A stretch of DNA of 64,000 nt from Hymenobacter glacieicola (GCF_014640315.1 NZ_BMGS01000010.1:124001-188000), one strand, 5' to 3'. Shown: positions 10,001-18,790, numbered from the stretch's first letter. A program made the numbers and translations. Notes: a model not told the origin generated them from the sequence alone.

Positions 10001-11437
10001 TTAAGCCTGTTTGGGCTCGGGTCCGCGGAAGGCGTCGGTGCCCTGCACTGGCTGAAGCTTCACGGGGCGGCCTTCGCGCGCCGATTGGTAGATGGCCTCC
10101 ATGATGCGCTGGTCCTGCAGGCCTTCCTCGCCGGGCGTGTGGGGCTCTTTGTTTTCCAGTACGCATTCCGAAAAGTGGTCCATTTCAGCGGCAAACTGGT
10201 TTTTCTCGCTTAGCACCACCTGCGTTTTCATCTTGGCCGGACCCTCGGCGTGGGAGGTTTGGAGCTGCTGACCGGTGTAGGCGTAGGCGTTATCCAGGTG
10301 CAGCCAGCCCCGCTCGGTGTTCACCCGGTAGAAGCGCGAGTCGTGGGTGTTGTAGTGGGTAATGCAGTTGACGATGACGCCCTCCGGAAAGCGCATCTGC
10401 CACGACATGGCTTCTTCCACCTCTTTGAACAAGGGGTTGCCGGGAGTGCTGTGGGAGTAGGCAAACACCTCGGTAGGCTCGGTGCCCAGCACAAAGCGGC
10501 TGGTGTTTAGGCAGTACAAACCGATATCGGGGAGGGCCCCGCCGCCCGCCAAATCCTTTTTGTGGCGCCAGTGGTCGGGGTTGGCGGAGCTCTGGCTGTT
10601 CTGGGCTTCGATGTACTTGGGCTTGCCGAACTTGTTGCCCCGCACCATCTCCTTTACCTGTCGGTTATAGGGCTCGTACTGGATGCGGTAGGCAATCATC
10701 AGCTTTTTGTTGGCCTTTTTGCAGGCTGCAATCATGGCTTCACACTCGGCCGCGGAGTTGGCCATGGGCTTCTCGCAGAGAATGTGCTTGCCGGCCTGCG
10801 CCCCCCGGATGGTGTATTCGGCGTGCATGGAGTTAGGCAGCACAATGTAAATTACCTGCACCTCGGGGTTGTCCTTGAGCTTGTCGTAGTCCTGGTAGCT
10901 GTAGCAGCTGTCGGGCTTGATGCCATACTGCTGGGCTACTTTCTTAAGTTTTTCTGGCGAGCCACTGACCAGGGCCACGGGCTTCGACTTCTTGCATTCC
11001 CCGAAAGCGGGTAGTAGTTCTTCCAGGGTCAGGTGGCCCAGGCCCACCAGGGCGTAGCCCACCCGCTTATCCGGGGGTAGGGGGGTAGGCACCGGACCCG
11101 ACTGCGGGTCCACGTCGGACTTCCATGCTTCCAGTTCAATGGGCTTGCTCAGGTCGGCGGGTACCTTGGCCGGGGGCGACGCGGCCTCGGAAGAAGGTAC
11201 TTGCAGGCCGCCCGGTGCGGTGTATATCGTCGAACCGTCGACCTGCGAAGCGGGCGTACCGGTAGTAGGCGTAGTCGCAGCTGAAGCGGCGGACGATTTA
11301 TCCTGGCAGCTAGCCAGTGTGCTAGTTGCCACGCCCACGGCCAAGCCGCGCCCGGCCAGGCTTAGAAACTCCTTGCGCGATACCTCCTGGCTGGCGTGGC
11401 GTAACACAGTATTGAACAGTTCATTGGTGATGGACAT
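10001..11437 (-). CDS. Exported Gfo/Idh/MocA family oxidoreductase
   Basis: NAD(P)-dependent sugar or polyol dehydrogenase-like protein of 478 residues. The N-terminus carries SRKEFLSLAGRGLAVGVATSTLASCQD, which resembles a twin-arginine or lipoprotein type export signal (one Arg, then a Cys after LAS). A Ser/Thr/Pro-rich linker runs to about residue 110. The Rossmann domain begins VGYALVGLGHLTLEELLPAF, has VIYIVLPNSMHAEY and the family EKP motif (HILCEKPMANSAAE). The C-terminal GFO_IDH_MocA domain includes AGGGALPDIGLYCLNTSRF, where the Asp and Tyr match the usual DxGxY catalytic region. Export of such enzymes with bound cofactor is common in Bacteroidota. The exact substrate cannot be told. 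Confidence 0.88.
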   Translation of the reverse strand: MSITNELFNTVLRHASQEVSRKEFLSLAGRGLAVGVATSTLASCQDKSSAASAATTPTTGTPASQVDGSTIYTAPGGLQVPSSEAASPPAKVPADLSKPIELEAWKSDVDPQSGPVPTPLPPDKRVGYALVGLGHLTLEELLPAFGECKKSKPVALVSGSPEKLKKVAQQYGIKPDSCYSYQDYDKLKDNPEVQVIYIVLPNSMHAEYTIRGAQAGKHILCEKPMANSAAECEAMIAACKKANKKLMIAYRIQYEPYNRQVKEMVRGNKFGKPKYIEAQNSQSSANPDHWRHKKDLAGGGALPDIGLYCLNTSRFVLGTEPTEVFAYSHSTPGNPLFKEVEEAMSWQMRFPEGVIVNCITHYNTHDSRFYRVNTERGWLHLDNAYAYTGQQLQTSHAEGPAKMKTQVVLSEKNQFAAEMDHFSECVLENKEPHTPGEEGLQDQRIMEAIYQSAREGRPVKLQPVQGTDAFRGPEPKQA

Positions 11438-11639
11438 AGAACGCAGGCTGTAGGTGATAGATATACTATGGCATACTCTCAGACCCTAAGGAGGTTGCCT
11501 TTATCCGTTCAGCATCTCGAAGGAAATTATGGCTTTGCGAAGGCGTCGGCGCTGAAAAAAGGCCAGACCCAGTAGGATAGTTGAAAACCGCCGCAGTTTT
11601 ACCCAAGTTGCGGGCGTTTTGTCTGTAGTTTCTGCCTTG

Positions 11640-13001
11640 ATGTTGCTTTTTCGCCTGTGGCAACGCGCCTTGCTGGTACTTCTGTGCCTACAGCTTGGGG
11701 CTCCTGTTGTTGCTCAATCCCTGCCCGCTGCTACCCCTGCACCAGCTTCCAATCTGCCCTGGCTGGAACAACTGCTTGCCAGCTCCCCGATATTGCGGCG
11801 GCACCACGTGGGCGTGAGCTTAACCGATGTAGCCACCGGCCAGCAGTTGTTCGGCCTCAACGACGACCGGTATTTCACCCCGGCCAGCACCATGAAGCTG
11901 TTCAGCCTCTACGCCGGCCTGCGCCTGCTCCCCGATTCCTTGCCCAGCCTGCATTATGTAGTGCGCCCCGACAGCCTCGTGTTCTGGGGCACCGGCGACC
12001 CTACCTTGCTCCACGGCGACGTACCCTCCGCCCGTGCCCTGACGTTCCTGCAAAACCGGCCTGAAAAGCTGTTTTACGCCGAGGTGCCCACGGTTGCGGC
12101 CTTCGGTCCCGGCTGGAGCTGGGACGATTACAATTACTACTTCCAGCCGGAGCGGGGCGCTTTCCCGGTCTACGGGCACACGGTGCGTTTCTACGGCAAA
12201 GCAGGCCAGCCACTGCCCCGCGTGTATCCGCGCTTCTTTCGGCCGCTTACGGAGCTAGCCCCGGCCGGAGCCGCCAACCCGGCCGAGGACCACGTGCGCC
12301 GTACGCCGCTGGAAAACCGCTTCACCGTTTTTCCAACCACGAAAAACTGGGTCGATGAAACCCCATTCCGCACCAGTTCGGCGCTTCTGTTGCAGCTCTT
12401 GCAGGATACTTTGCGCCGGCCGGTGCTACCTACGCCGTTTCGGCTGCGGCCCCAGGATGCGGTGTACACCCTGCGCGGGCTGCCCGTCGATTCGCTCTAC
12501 CGCCGCATGCTGCGGGTCAGCGACAACTTCCTGGCCGAGCAGCTCCTGCTGATGTGCTCCTCCTCGCTCCGCCTCGACTCCTTGAACACCGCCCGCGCCA
12601 TTCAGGTGGTGCAGCAGCGCTACCTTCAAGGTTTGCCCGACCACCCTACCTGGGTCGATGGCTCCGGCCTTTCGCGCCTCAACCTCGTGACGCCCCGCAC
12701 GCTCACGGCGTTGCTGCTACGCCTGCACCAGGAAGTAGAGGAACCGCGCCTGCTGAGCCTGCTGGCGGCTGGCGGCGGACAGGGCACGTTGCGCCGCCGC
12801 TACCGCCCCGTGGCCGGCAAACCCTGGCTGTGGGGCAAAACCGGCACGCTCACCAACAACCACAACCTGGTCGGCTATGTGCGCACGAAATCCGGCCGGC
12901 TGCTGGCCTTCAGCTTCCTGAACAACAACCTGCCCGGCGACGACGCCCCCGTACGAGCCGAGATGGAGCGCATCCTGACCCAGGTGCGGGAGCGGCTGTA
13001 G
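11640..13001 (+). CDS. dacB: D-alanyl-D-alanine carboxypeptidase/endopeptidase, PBP4 type
   Basis: Penicillin-binding protein of the DacB (peptidase S13) family, 453 residues from the ATG at 11640. A signal peptide ends near APVVAQ. Catalytic motifs are visible in order: SxxK as STMKLF (about residue 83), SxN as SDNFLAEQ and KTG as GKTGTLTNN. It would trim or cut D-Ala cross-links in periplasmic peptidoglycan. A longer frame begins at a TTG at 11619, but the ATG gives a better signal peptide and follows a TAGTTTCT element by 6 bases. The next gene, on the other strand, ends 3 bases beyond. Confidence 0.92.
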   Translation: MLLFRLWQRALLVLLCLQLGAPVVAQSLPAATPAPASNLPWLEQLLASSPILRRHHVGVSLTDVATGQQLFGLNDDRYFTPASTMKLFSLYAGLRLLPDSLPSLHYVVRPDSLVFWGTGDPTLLHGDVPSARALTFLQNRPEKLFYAEVPTVAAFGPGWSWDDYNYYFQPERGAFPVYGHTVRFYGKAGQPLPRVYPRFFRPLTELAPAGAANPAEDHVRRTPLENRFTVFPTTKNWVDETPFRTSSALLLQLLQDTLRRPVLPTPFRLRPQDAVYTLRGLPVDSLYRRMLRVSDNFLAEQLLLMCSSSLRLDSLNTARAIQVVQQRYLQGLPDHPTWVDGSGLSRLNLVTPRTLTALLLRLHQEVEEPRLLSLLAAGGGQGTLRRRYRPVAGKPWLWGKTGTLTNNHNLVGYVRTKSGRLLAFSFLNNNLPGDDAPVRAEMERILTQVRERL

Positions 13002-13004
13002 TTT

Positions 13005-13596
13005 CTATAGCGGGTTAGCAGTCCACTGCTTATCGACCTGAGTGAAATATTTACCAAGTAAAGTATAAGCGGCTTGCGTTCTGAATAACTCGTGCTGCAG
13101 TTGCATAGAGCTATCTACCACGGGATGGTGATGATTGAGCAGTCTGCACACATTGCGCTTGAGGCTTTGCGGCTCAAACGGCCCTTGCATGGCTTCTATA
13201 ACATCCACACAAGCTAGCATTGCTTCACCCGGGTCAATGCATCGCAGCATAAGGTCCACGAAGAAGCCCAGGTGCTTGGTGCAGTCGTACTTGGCACAGG
13301 GCCAGATCAGGGTCGAGCTGTACTGCTCGTTGACTGGCGCTATAGCCGCCTTCATCAAAGGCTTTAACACTTTCTCGTCCTTCGCATAAGCGAAAGCATC
13401 GGCAACGAAATGTTGAACGTCCCGGTCGGTATCATCCTCCAGAAAATGCGCGAAAGAAAGGAAGAAAGCTACTACCCTGTTTCCAACAGTTCAGAAGCGC
13501 CGCTAACGCATCGTAACGCTCTGTATGGCCATCATTAGCAGCTTGTTTGGTGCTGTTGCGGAGTTCAGCCAGATGAGCCTTCTTCGAAAGGTTCAT
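13005..13596 (-). pseudogene. Frameshifted HEAT-repeat-like gene, about 195 residues when repaired
   Basis: The minus-strand reading frame starts MNLSKKAHLAELRNSTKQAA at 13596 and runs to LLNCWKQG before stopping. One extra G in the CAGGG run (CCC at 13475-13477 on the plus strand) puts the rest in another frame: VVAFFLSFAHFLEDD, then DRDVQHFVADAFAYAKDEKV and on to TQVDKQWTANPL at 13005. Joined, the product is a helical protein with a repeated two-helix look (TKHLGFFVDLMLRC, EAMLACVDVIEAM), like HEAT-type immunity or scaffold proteins. It begins 11 bases after the stop of the serine-synthesis fusion gene. A sequencing error cannot be excluded. Function unknown. Confidence 0.6.
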
Positions 13597-13607
13597 ATAC
13601 TCTTGGT

Positions 13608-15509
13608 CTAATACAGCACCCGAAACTTAATGGTGTGCTCCACCTTGCGCAGCTCGCCGATGACCTCCGGCTCGTATTGCTTGTCAATGTCGGTAATCAC
13701 GTAGCCGATGTGCTCGTTGGTTTTCAGGTACTGGCCCAGGATGTTGACGTGGTGCTGGGCCAGCACGTTGTTGATGCGGGCCAGCACGCCGGGCACGTTG
13801 TGGTGAATGTGAATGAGGCGGTGGGCCTGCTGCTCGGGCAGCTGAATGTTGGGGAAATTGACGCTCTGCTGGGTGTTGCCGGTATTCACGTACTGCATAA
13901 TCCGCTCGGGCACGAACTCGGCAATGTTGCGCTGGGCCTCGGCCGTGCTACCCCCCACGTGGGGCGTAAGCAGCACGTTGGGCAGGCCGCGCAGCTCGCT
14001 CTCGAAGCTTTCGTGGTTGGTTTTGGGCTCGTAAGGAAACACGTCCACGGCCGCCCCGCCCAGGTGGCCGGAGCGCAGCACGGCGGCCAGCGCGGGTACA
14101 TCCACCACGTGGCCGCGGCTGTTGTTGAGCAGCAGGGCGCCGGGCTTCATCATGGCCAGCTCGGCCGCCCCGATGAGGTTGGTGTTGGCCGGGCGACCAT
14201 CCACGTGCAGGGTCACGATGTCGGACTGGCGCAGGAGCTCCTCCAGGGTGCGGCACTTGACGGCGTTGCCCAGCTGCAGCTTCTCGGCTACGTCGTAGTA
14301 AAGCACCTGCATGCCCACGGCCTCGGCCACCACCGAAAGCTGGGAGCCAATGTTGCCGTAGCCGACGATGCCCAGCTTCTTGCCCCGGATTTCAAACGAG
14401 CCCTTGGCCGACTTATCCCACTCACCCTGGTGCATTTTGGGGCTTTTCTCCGGAATGCGGCGAGCCAGCATAATGATTTCGCCCAGGGCCAGCTCCACTA
14501 CCGAGCGGGTGTTGCTGAAGGGGGCGTTGAACACGGCCACGCCCTTTTTCATGCAGCCCGTGAGGTCAATCTGGTTGGTGCCGATGCAGAACGCCCCGAT
14601 GCTGATAAGGCGGTTGGCGGCATCCAGCACCCGTTGCGTTACCTGGGTTTTGCTCCGGATGCCCAGAATGCTCACGCCCTCAATCTGCTGCACCAACTCG
14701 TCCTCGTCGAGGCCGCCCGGCACGGTGTCTACCTGGTAGCCTTCCTGGCGGAACAGCTCGGCGGCGCGCGGATCGGGGTTTTCGAGCAGCAGGACTTTGA
14801 TGCGGTTTTTGGGGTAGGAGAGGGTCATCGGGAGCTTGTTCTGGTAGAGAAATTCGTCGAAGGAAGGCAGCACCTCGTCGGCGCGGGCCACTACGGCCGC
14901 GCGGTGCACGTTTTCGGTGAAGGCGTAGAAACGGTTGGCCAGCCCGGCTTCCCGAATCTGATAGTCGGTGTACCCGTCGCCGAGGGCGTACACGTCGCCG
15001 TTGAGGTCGAGCTGGCGCAGCTGCAGAATCTTGCCGCCGTCGCGGCTGAGCACGTTTTCGGGGTCAAAGCCGGTAATGCGACCCTCGGCATCGAAGGTGA
15101 AGGTGTTGGCCAGCACGTGGTCGGCGTCAATGCCAAACTCGGCCACCACCGGCTCAATAAACTCCCGGAAGCCGCTACTGACAATGTAAATTCTACCCTG
15201 AAATTTCTCGAAAAAGCCCCGGTTGCGCTGGATGCTTTCCGACACTTTGCCGCGCAGGCGCTCTACCAGCAACGGCAGGTGCTCGCGCCGGGCCGGCAGC
15301 AGGGCTAGCCGCTGCCGCAGCGACTCCGAGAAGTTCAGCTCCCCGCTCATACCCCGGTCGGTGAGGGCCCGGATGGCGTTTACTACCTCCTCCCGGTTGG
15401 GCTGACCTTGCAGGGCAATGTCGGCCAGTTCATCGAGGCCTTCTACTTGGGTGAAGGTGCTGTCGAAGTCGATAATGAGGTAGGGGAGTGGTTGCGGCTG
15501 ATCGGGCAT
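13608..15509 (-). CDS. serA: Bifunctional HAD phosphatase / D-3-phosphoglycerate dehydrogenase (SerB-like/SerA fusion)
   Basis: A 633-residue fusion. Residues 1-215 are a HAD phosphatase of the phosphoserine-phosphatase type: YLIIDFDSTFTQVEGLDEL carries motif I (DxDxT), IYIVSSGFREF motif II, and ALGDGYTDYQ the final Asp pair. Residues from about 225 are a full D-3-phosphoglycerate dehydrogenase: NAD-binding GIVGYGNIGSQ, the catalytic Arg in NNSRGHVVDV and His in LTPHVGGSTAEAQ. A C-terminal ACT-like domain follows (IHIHHNVPGVLARINNVL). This would join the first and last steps of serine synthesis in one chain, lacking only the SerC aminotransferase. An in-frame ATG ten codons upstream (15539) is possible. 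Confidence 0.9.
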   Translation of the reverse strand: MPDQPQPLPYLIIDFDSTFTQVEGLDELADIALQGQPNREEVVNAIRALTDRGMSGELNFSESLRQRLALLPARREHLPLLVERLRGKVSESIQRNRGFFEKFQGRIYIVSSGFREFIEPVVAEFGIDADHVLANTFTFDAEGRITGFDPENVLSRDGGKILQLRQLDLNGDVYALGDGYTDYQIREAGLANRFYAFTENVHRAAVVARADEVLPSFDEFLYQNKLPMTLSYPKNRIKVLLLENPDPRAAELFRQEGYQVDTVPGGLDEDELVQQIEGVSILGIRSKTQVTQRVLDAANRLISIGAFCIGTNQIDLTGCMKKGVAVFNAPFSNTRSVVELALGEIIMLARRIPEKSPKMHQGEWDKSAKGSFEIRGKKLGIVGYGNIGSQLSVVAEAVGMQVLYYDVAEKLQLGNAVKCRTLEELLRQSDIVTLHVDGRPANTNLIGAAELAMMKPGALLLNNSRGHVVDVPALAAVLRSGHLGGAAVDVFPYEPKTNHESFESELRGLPNVLLTPHVGGSTAEAQRNIAEFVPERIMQYVNTGNTQQSVNFPNIQLPEQQAHRLIHIHHNVPGVLARINNVLAQHHVNILGQYLKTNEHIGYVITDIDKQYEPEVIGELRKVEHTIKFRVLY

Positions 15510-15971
15510 AGTAGGGCCAAGGTAGAACGGAACGGGCAATAGGCGGCAAAGCGGCCGAAGCGCGCTACGATTTCTAACGGGAAAGCAGAGCGGTTTCGTA
15601 AACGGCTACCTCCTGCTTTCAGATACACTCAGGCTTTTGGTTCAGGCTGTTTTAAGGATGTTAGCCCTGCTGTTTTAGGAGAAAGGAGCAGTAAGCGGGC
15701 CGGCCGGTACTATGAGGCTCCACTTCGTGACCATTGTACGACCATCATTTGTACGACCATTATTCCGGCGGCGCGGCAGTCAGCAACGGCGCGAGGTGGA
15801 ACTGCGCGGTACTGGCCGGCAGAGCAACGGCTGGGGGAACAAGTCGCGTAAAAAGCCGCATACCATGTAAGTCCGTTCGGTAGCCTTGAGCGGCTGGATG
15901 GACGCCCCAACGCCCTGGCTCCTGAGCCAAGGCGTTATTTTTTGGCCACCTATCCTCTGAATTTTAGTCAA
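15510..15971. other. Gap with a possible unannotated plus-strand transcript
   Basis: No recognisable gene in 462 bases. A small plus-strand frame, 15712-15870 (52 codons, starts MRLHFVTIVRPS, basic), contains the direct repeat TTGTACGACCAT near 15731-15760. It is followed by a plus-strand terminator-like hairpin at 15909-15943, although no known plus-strand gene lies upstream. A small RNA or small ORF is possible but unproven. Confidence 0.3.
15909..15943 (+). terminator. Orphan plus-strand terminator
   Basis: AACGCC (15909-15914) pairs with GGCGTT (15931-15936), enclosing a TGGCTC/GAGCCA inner stem with one mismatch. ATTTTTT follows at once, the form of an intrinsic terminator on the plus strand. 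Confidence 0.6.
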
Positions 15972-16361
15972 TCATTCCTCATAGAACTCTAGCGGCAGCC
16001 CGTCGGGGTCCTGGATGAAGGTAAAGCGCCGGCCAGTAAACTCATCGACCCGTAGGGGCTCCGCGGCTACCCCGTGGCTGCTGAGGTGATGCACGGTGGC
16101 TTCTATATCCGAGACGGCAAAGGCCAAGTGGCGCAGGCCGGTGGCCTCCGGGTGGGAGAGGCGGGCCGGTGGTGCCGGAAACGAAAACAGCTCAATGATG
16201 TACTGCTCACCCAGGGCCAAATCCAGCTTCCAGGACTCCCGCTCGGCCCGGTGCACCTCCCGAATAATGCGCAGCCCGAGCACTTCCGTGTAAAACCGTT
16301 TGGATGCAGCGTAATCGGCGCAAATAATAGCAATGTGATGAACGCGAAGCAGAGGTAGCAT
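15972..16361 (-). CDS. VOC family protein (YaeR/glyoxalase-like)
   Basis: A 129-residue vicinal-oxygen-chelate protein. It begins LRVHHIAIICADYAASKRFY (first metal-ligand His region), with GEQYIIELFSFP supplying a second ligand. The second beta-alpha-beta-beta-beta unit holds HLAFAVSDIEAT and the C-terminal DPDGLPLEFYE ligand Glu. It most resembles the YaeR-type group with strings such as YTEVLGLRIIREVHRAERESWKLDLAL. The true substrate of that group is unknown. It is divergent from the alpha/beta hydrolase. Confidence 0.86.
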   Translation of the reverse strand: MLPLLRVHHIAIICADYAASKRFYTEVLGLRIIREVHRAERESWKLDLALGEQYIIELFSFPAPPARLSHPEATGLRHLAFAVSDIEATVHHLSSHGVAAEPLRVDEFTGRRFTFIQDPDGLPLEFYEE

Positions 16362-16500
16362 TCGGCAACGAGGTAAGAAGAGGGGAATGGTGCAAAGCTA
16401 CACGACACGCGGGCCGGGGGGGCTCTACCAACCACCTCGGCCGCATCAATTTCCGCTGGGAGCAGTACACGTCGTTGAATATCAACCAAGTGGCGCAATC

Positions 16501-17202
16501 ATGGCAAAGCAGCAACAACCGCAGGAGTATGCATTGGAAGCCGTAACGGTAGAGCGGCACGCGGCAGGAATGGAAGAACTCACGCTGCACACGAATGCTG
16601 GCCCCATGCCTGCTCGCCTGCACCCGGCCACCCCCGGAGCGGCCGCCGTAGTGTGGGTAGGCGGTTCAGGCGGGGGCCTCGACGGCCCTGCCTGGGGAAT
16701 GTATCCGCGACTGGCAGGACAGCTGGCGGGGCAGGGCATTGCCTCCCTGCGCCTGCATTACCGCAAGCCCAACTACTTGGAGGAGTGCGTGGTGGATGCG
16801 CTGCTGGCCGTGCAGTATCTGGTGGAGCAGCGCGGCTACGGGCATGTTGCTTTAGTGGGGCACTCGTTTGGGGGCGCCGTGGTGATTAGCGCGGGCGCCC
16901 TGAGCCCGGAGGTAGTGGCGGTGGTGGCCATGAGCAGCCAAACCTACGGCACCGACCTAACGGCGCAGGTAAGCCCACGGCCCCTGCTGGTGTTGCACGG
17001 CACCGACGATGAAATACTACCCCACCGGTGCTCGGAGAATATTTATGAGCGGGCGCGTCAGCCCAAAGAGTTGCTGCTTTATCCCGGTTGCCGGCACGGG
17101 CTGGACGAGTGCCGCGACCAGGTAGACGCGGATGTGGTACGGTGGCTGCTTACCCATCTACGTGCCACGGCTCCGTTAGCGCAGGAGTTAAGTAAGTCGT
17201 AA
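16501..17202 (+). CDS. Alpha/beta hydrolase (dienelactone-hydrolase/acyl-thioesterase-like)
   Basis: A cytoplasmic alpha/beta-fold hydrolase of 233 residues. VWVGGSGGGLDGP provides an oxyanion-hole type glycine loop. The nucleophile elbow is VALVGHSFGGAV (Ser near residue 123), the acid is in HGTDDEILP, and the catalytic His is in CRHGLDEC near the C-terminus. The start MAKQQQPQEYALEAVTVER at 16501 is preferred over the low-quality extension from 16387. Substrate unknown. Its C-terminus faces the DUF421 gene 35 bases away. Confidence 0.82.
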   Translation: MAKQQQPQEYALEAVTVERHAAGMEELTLHTNAGPMPARLHPATPGAAAVVWVGGSGGGLDGPAWGMYPRLAGQLAGQGIASLRLHYRKPNYLEECVVDALLAVQYLVEQRGYGHVALVGHSFGGAVVISAGALSPEVVAVVAMSSQTYGTDLTAQVSPRPLLVLHGTDDEILPHRCSENIYERARQPKELLLYPGCRHGLDECRDQVDADVVRWLLTHLRATAPLAQELSKS

Positions 17203-17237
17203 GCCCCTTTCTTCGCTACTGGCTGGCCCGCAGTGGC

Positions 17238-17951
17238 TTACTGCACCCGCTTATCGGCGCAGGTGGGCACCCAGACGTCTTGGTGGCATACGGCGCAGTG
17301 GGCTACCCCACCGCGGGGTAGCTGCTGCACGTGACCGCAACTGGCGCAGGCATACTCGCCGGCCTGCTCGACCCGGCGCTGGGCTTGTTTGATGCGCTCG
17401 GGCCAGATAGGCAGGCCGGGCCGTACGTCGGCGTCCTCAAAAAAGTAGATGCTCACGTTGCCGGTAGCCTCAATGTAGGCGCGGCGCACCTGCCCCAAAT
17501 GCTCTACCTGGTACTGGCGCAGTTCTCCAAATAGCTCTTTCTGAGTCAGGTTTTGTTTTTTCAGGGCATCAAACTTGATTTCGCCTTCCTCAATCAGCAG
17601 AATAGGCGCCCCTTCCAGCCAGTCGGAGAAACGGGGGTACTGTTCAGTTAGCCAGTTGAACAGTAAATACAAGCCGGAAATCAGCACGAACACCACCGCC
17701 ACGTGCGCTAGGGGCACGTCGTCGTAGAACATGGCGTCGCCGGCGGCCGAGCCCAGGGCCAGAATGATGCTCAGCTCGAAGATGGACAGTTGGCGTACTC
17801 CGCGGCGGCCCGTTACGCGCAACGCCCCCAACACCAGCAGATACGTGACTACGCAGCGAAGGGCAATTTCCAGCAGAAACAGCGGGGGCGCGTTGTCCGA
17901 AATAAGAATACGTTTCCAGTCGAAGGGCTGAATATCGGCGGCAAGTAGCAT
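17238..17951 (-). CDS. DUF421 membrane protein with C-terminal zinc-ribbon
   Basis: A YetF-like inner-membrane protein of 237 residues. Two or three membrane helices (FLLEIALRCVVTYLLVLGAL; AHVAVVFVLISGLYLLF) surround the family motif GRRGVRQLSIFELSIILALGSAAGD. The cytoplasmic DUF421 domain follows, with PILLIEEGEI, FGELRQYQVEHLGQVRRAYIE and a GNVSIYFF strand. After about residue 198 the chain has an added CASCGH...CAVCHQ pair (CxxC-13-CxxC), a small zinc-ribbon or rubredoxin-like tail. The ATG at 17951 is preferred over a TTG two codons upstream. Function of the family is unclear. Confidence 0.85.
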   Translation of the reverse strand: MLLAADIQPFDWKRILISDNAPPLFLLEIALRCVVTYLLVLGALRVTGRRGVRQLSIFELSIILALGSAAGDAMFYDDVPLAHVAVVFVLISGLYLLFNWLTEQYPRFSDWLEGAPILLIEEGEIKFDALKKQNLTQKELFGELRQYQVEHLGQVRRAYIEATGNVSIYFFEDADVRPGLPIWPERIKQAQRRVEQAGEYACASCGHVQQLPRGGVAHCAVCHQDVWVPTCADKRVQ

Positions 17952-18057
17952 ACACAACGGAGTAGCAATCCGGCCGATGTGGCCGGATTGGGTCTAACGC
18001 AGGTAATAACTGAACAGTTAATTAAATCGGTATTAACAGCCCGGTTGGGTTGCCTCT

Positions 18058-18537
18058 CTACTGGACGGGCGGCGTCAAGGGCAAGACGAAATGGTAGGTA
18101 GAAGGCGCAAAGCCCAATGCCGTCCAGAACTGAACGCCGGCGGGGTTGGCCACGGCCACCTGTAGCTCCAGGTGGTCGGCGCCTTGGCGGGTAAGCCACT
18201 CCTTGGCCGTCTCGAACAGCAGCCGGCCCAGGCCGTTGCGCCGGTACTGGGGGCGCACAATGGTTTCGGCAATGTAGCCGCGCCGGCTGAAGTGCATGCC
18301 GTTGTTGCCAATCTGGTACATGGCCACGAGCAGCCCCATCAGCCCCTCGGCGTTTTCTACCACAAAAAAACGCGTATACGGCTCCTGCAGACGCTGGAGC
18401 AGCACGCGTCTCAGCTCCGGCTCAGCCTGACGGTAGTAGCCGAAAACAGGGTGGTAGGCCTCGTGGGAGTCCATTAGCTCGCACCACATGGAGTACAAAG
18501 CGTCAAGGTCGGGCCGGGTAGCGGTGCGGATGGTCAT
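18058..18537 (-). CDS. GNAT family N-acetyltransferase
   Basis: A 159-residue Gcn5-type acetyltransferase. It begins MTIRTATRPDLDALYSMWCE. Motif A, the acetyl-CoA pyrophosphate loop, is visible as ETIVRPQYRRNGLGRLLFETA (Q/RxxGxG/A as RRNGLG), and motif B as ANPAGVQFWTALGFAPSTYHF. The acceptor molecule cannot be told. The ATG at 18537 starts the domain; the open frame extends upstream to 18633 without domain sequence. It lies upstream of the DUF421 gene on the same strand with a 106-base gap. Confidence 0.87.
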   Translation of the reverse strand: MTIRTATRPDLDALYSMWCELMDSHEAYHPVFGYYRQAEPELRRVLLQRLQEPYTRFFVVENAEGLMGLLVAMYQIGNNGMHFSRRGYIAETIVRPQYRRNGLGRLLFETAKEWLTRQGADHLELQVAVANPAGVQFWTALGFAPSTYHFVLPLTPPVQ

Positions 18538-18721
18538 AAGCAAAAGCCGGGAAGCTAGCGCAAAAGTTGCAGAAGGATGGCCATAAACCAATAGCTTTCC
18601 AGCGTCGGTTGTCAGTGAGCTAGCCATGAACACGGGGCTGCCACGCTTTTTTAAGCTGACAAAAACCGGGAGCTATTGCCTCGGGGGGACTACCTCGCGG
18701 CAGGTCTGAACCGAAAGCCGC

Positions 18722-18780
18722 AAAACCGGCTGGGCCACGGATCCGGTAGCAGCTACCGGATCCGTGGCCCAGCCGGTTTT
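18722..18780. terminator. 29-bp perfect palindromic terminator
   Basis: Arms 18722-18750 and 18752-18780 are exact complements around a single central base. Both ends carry AAAA/TTTT. It lies 11 bases past the stop of the minus-strand aldo/keto reductase. Confidence 0.75.
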
Positions 18781-18790
18781 ACAAACAAGA

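Noticed and set aside
13635-15308. Open frame of 557 codons on the plus strand
   Set aside because: It lies antisense to the well-supported SerB-like/SerA fusion and has the His/Val/Gly-rich look of a mirror frame in GC-rich DNA; no domain is seen.
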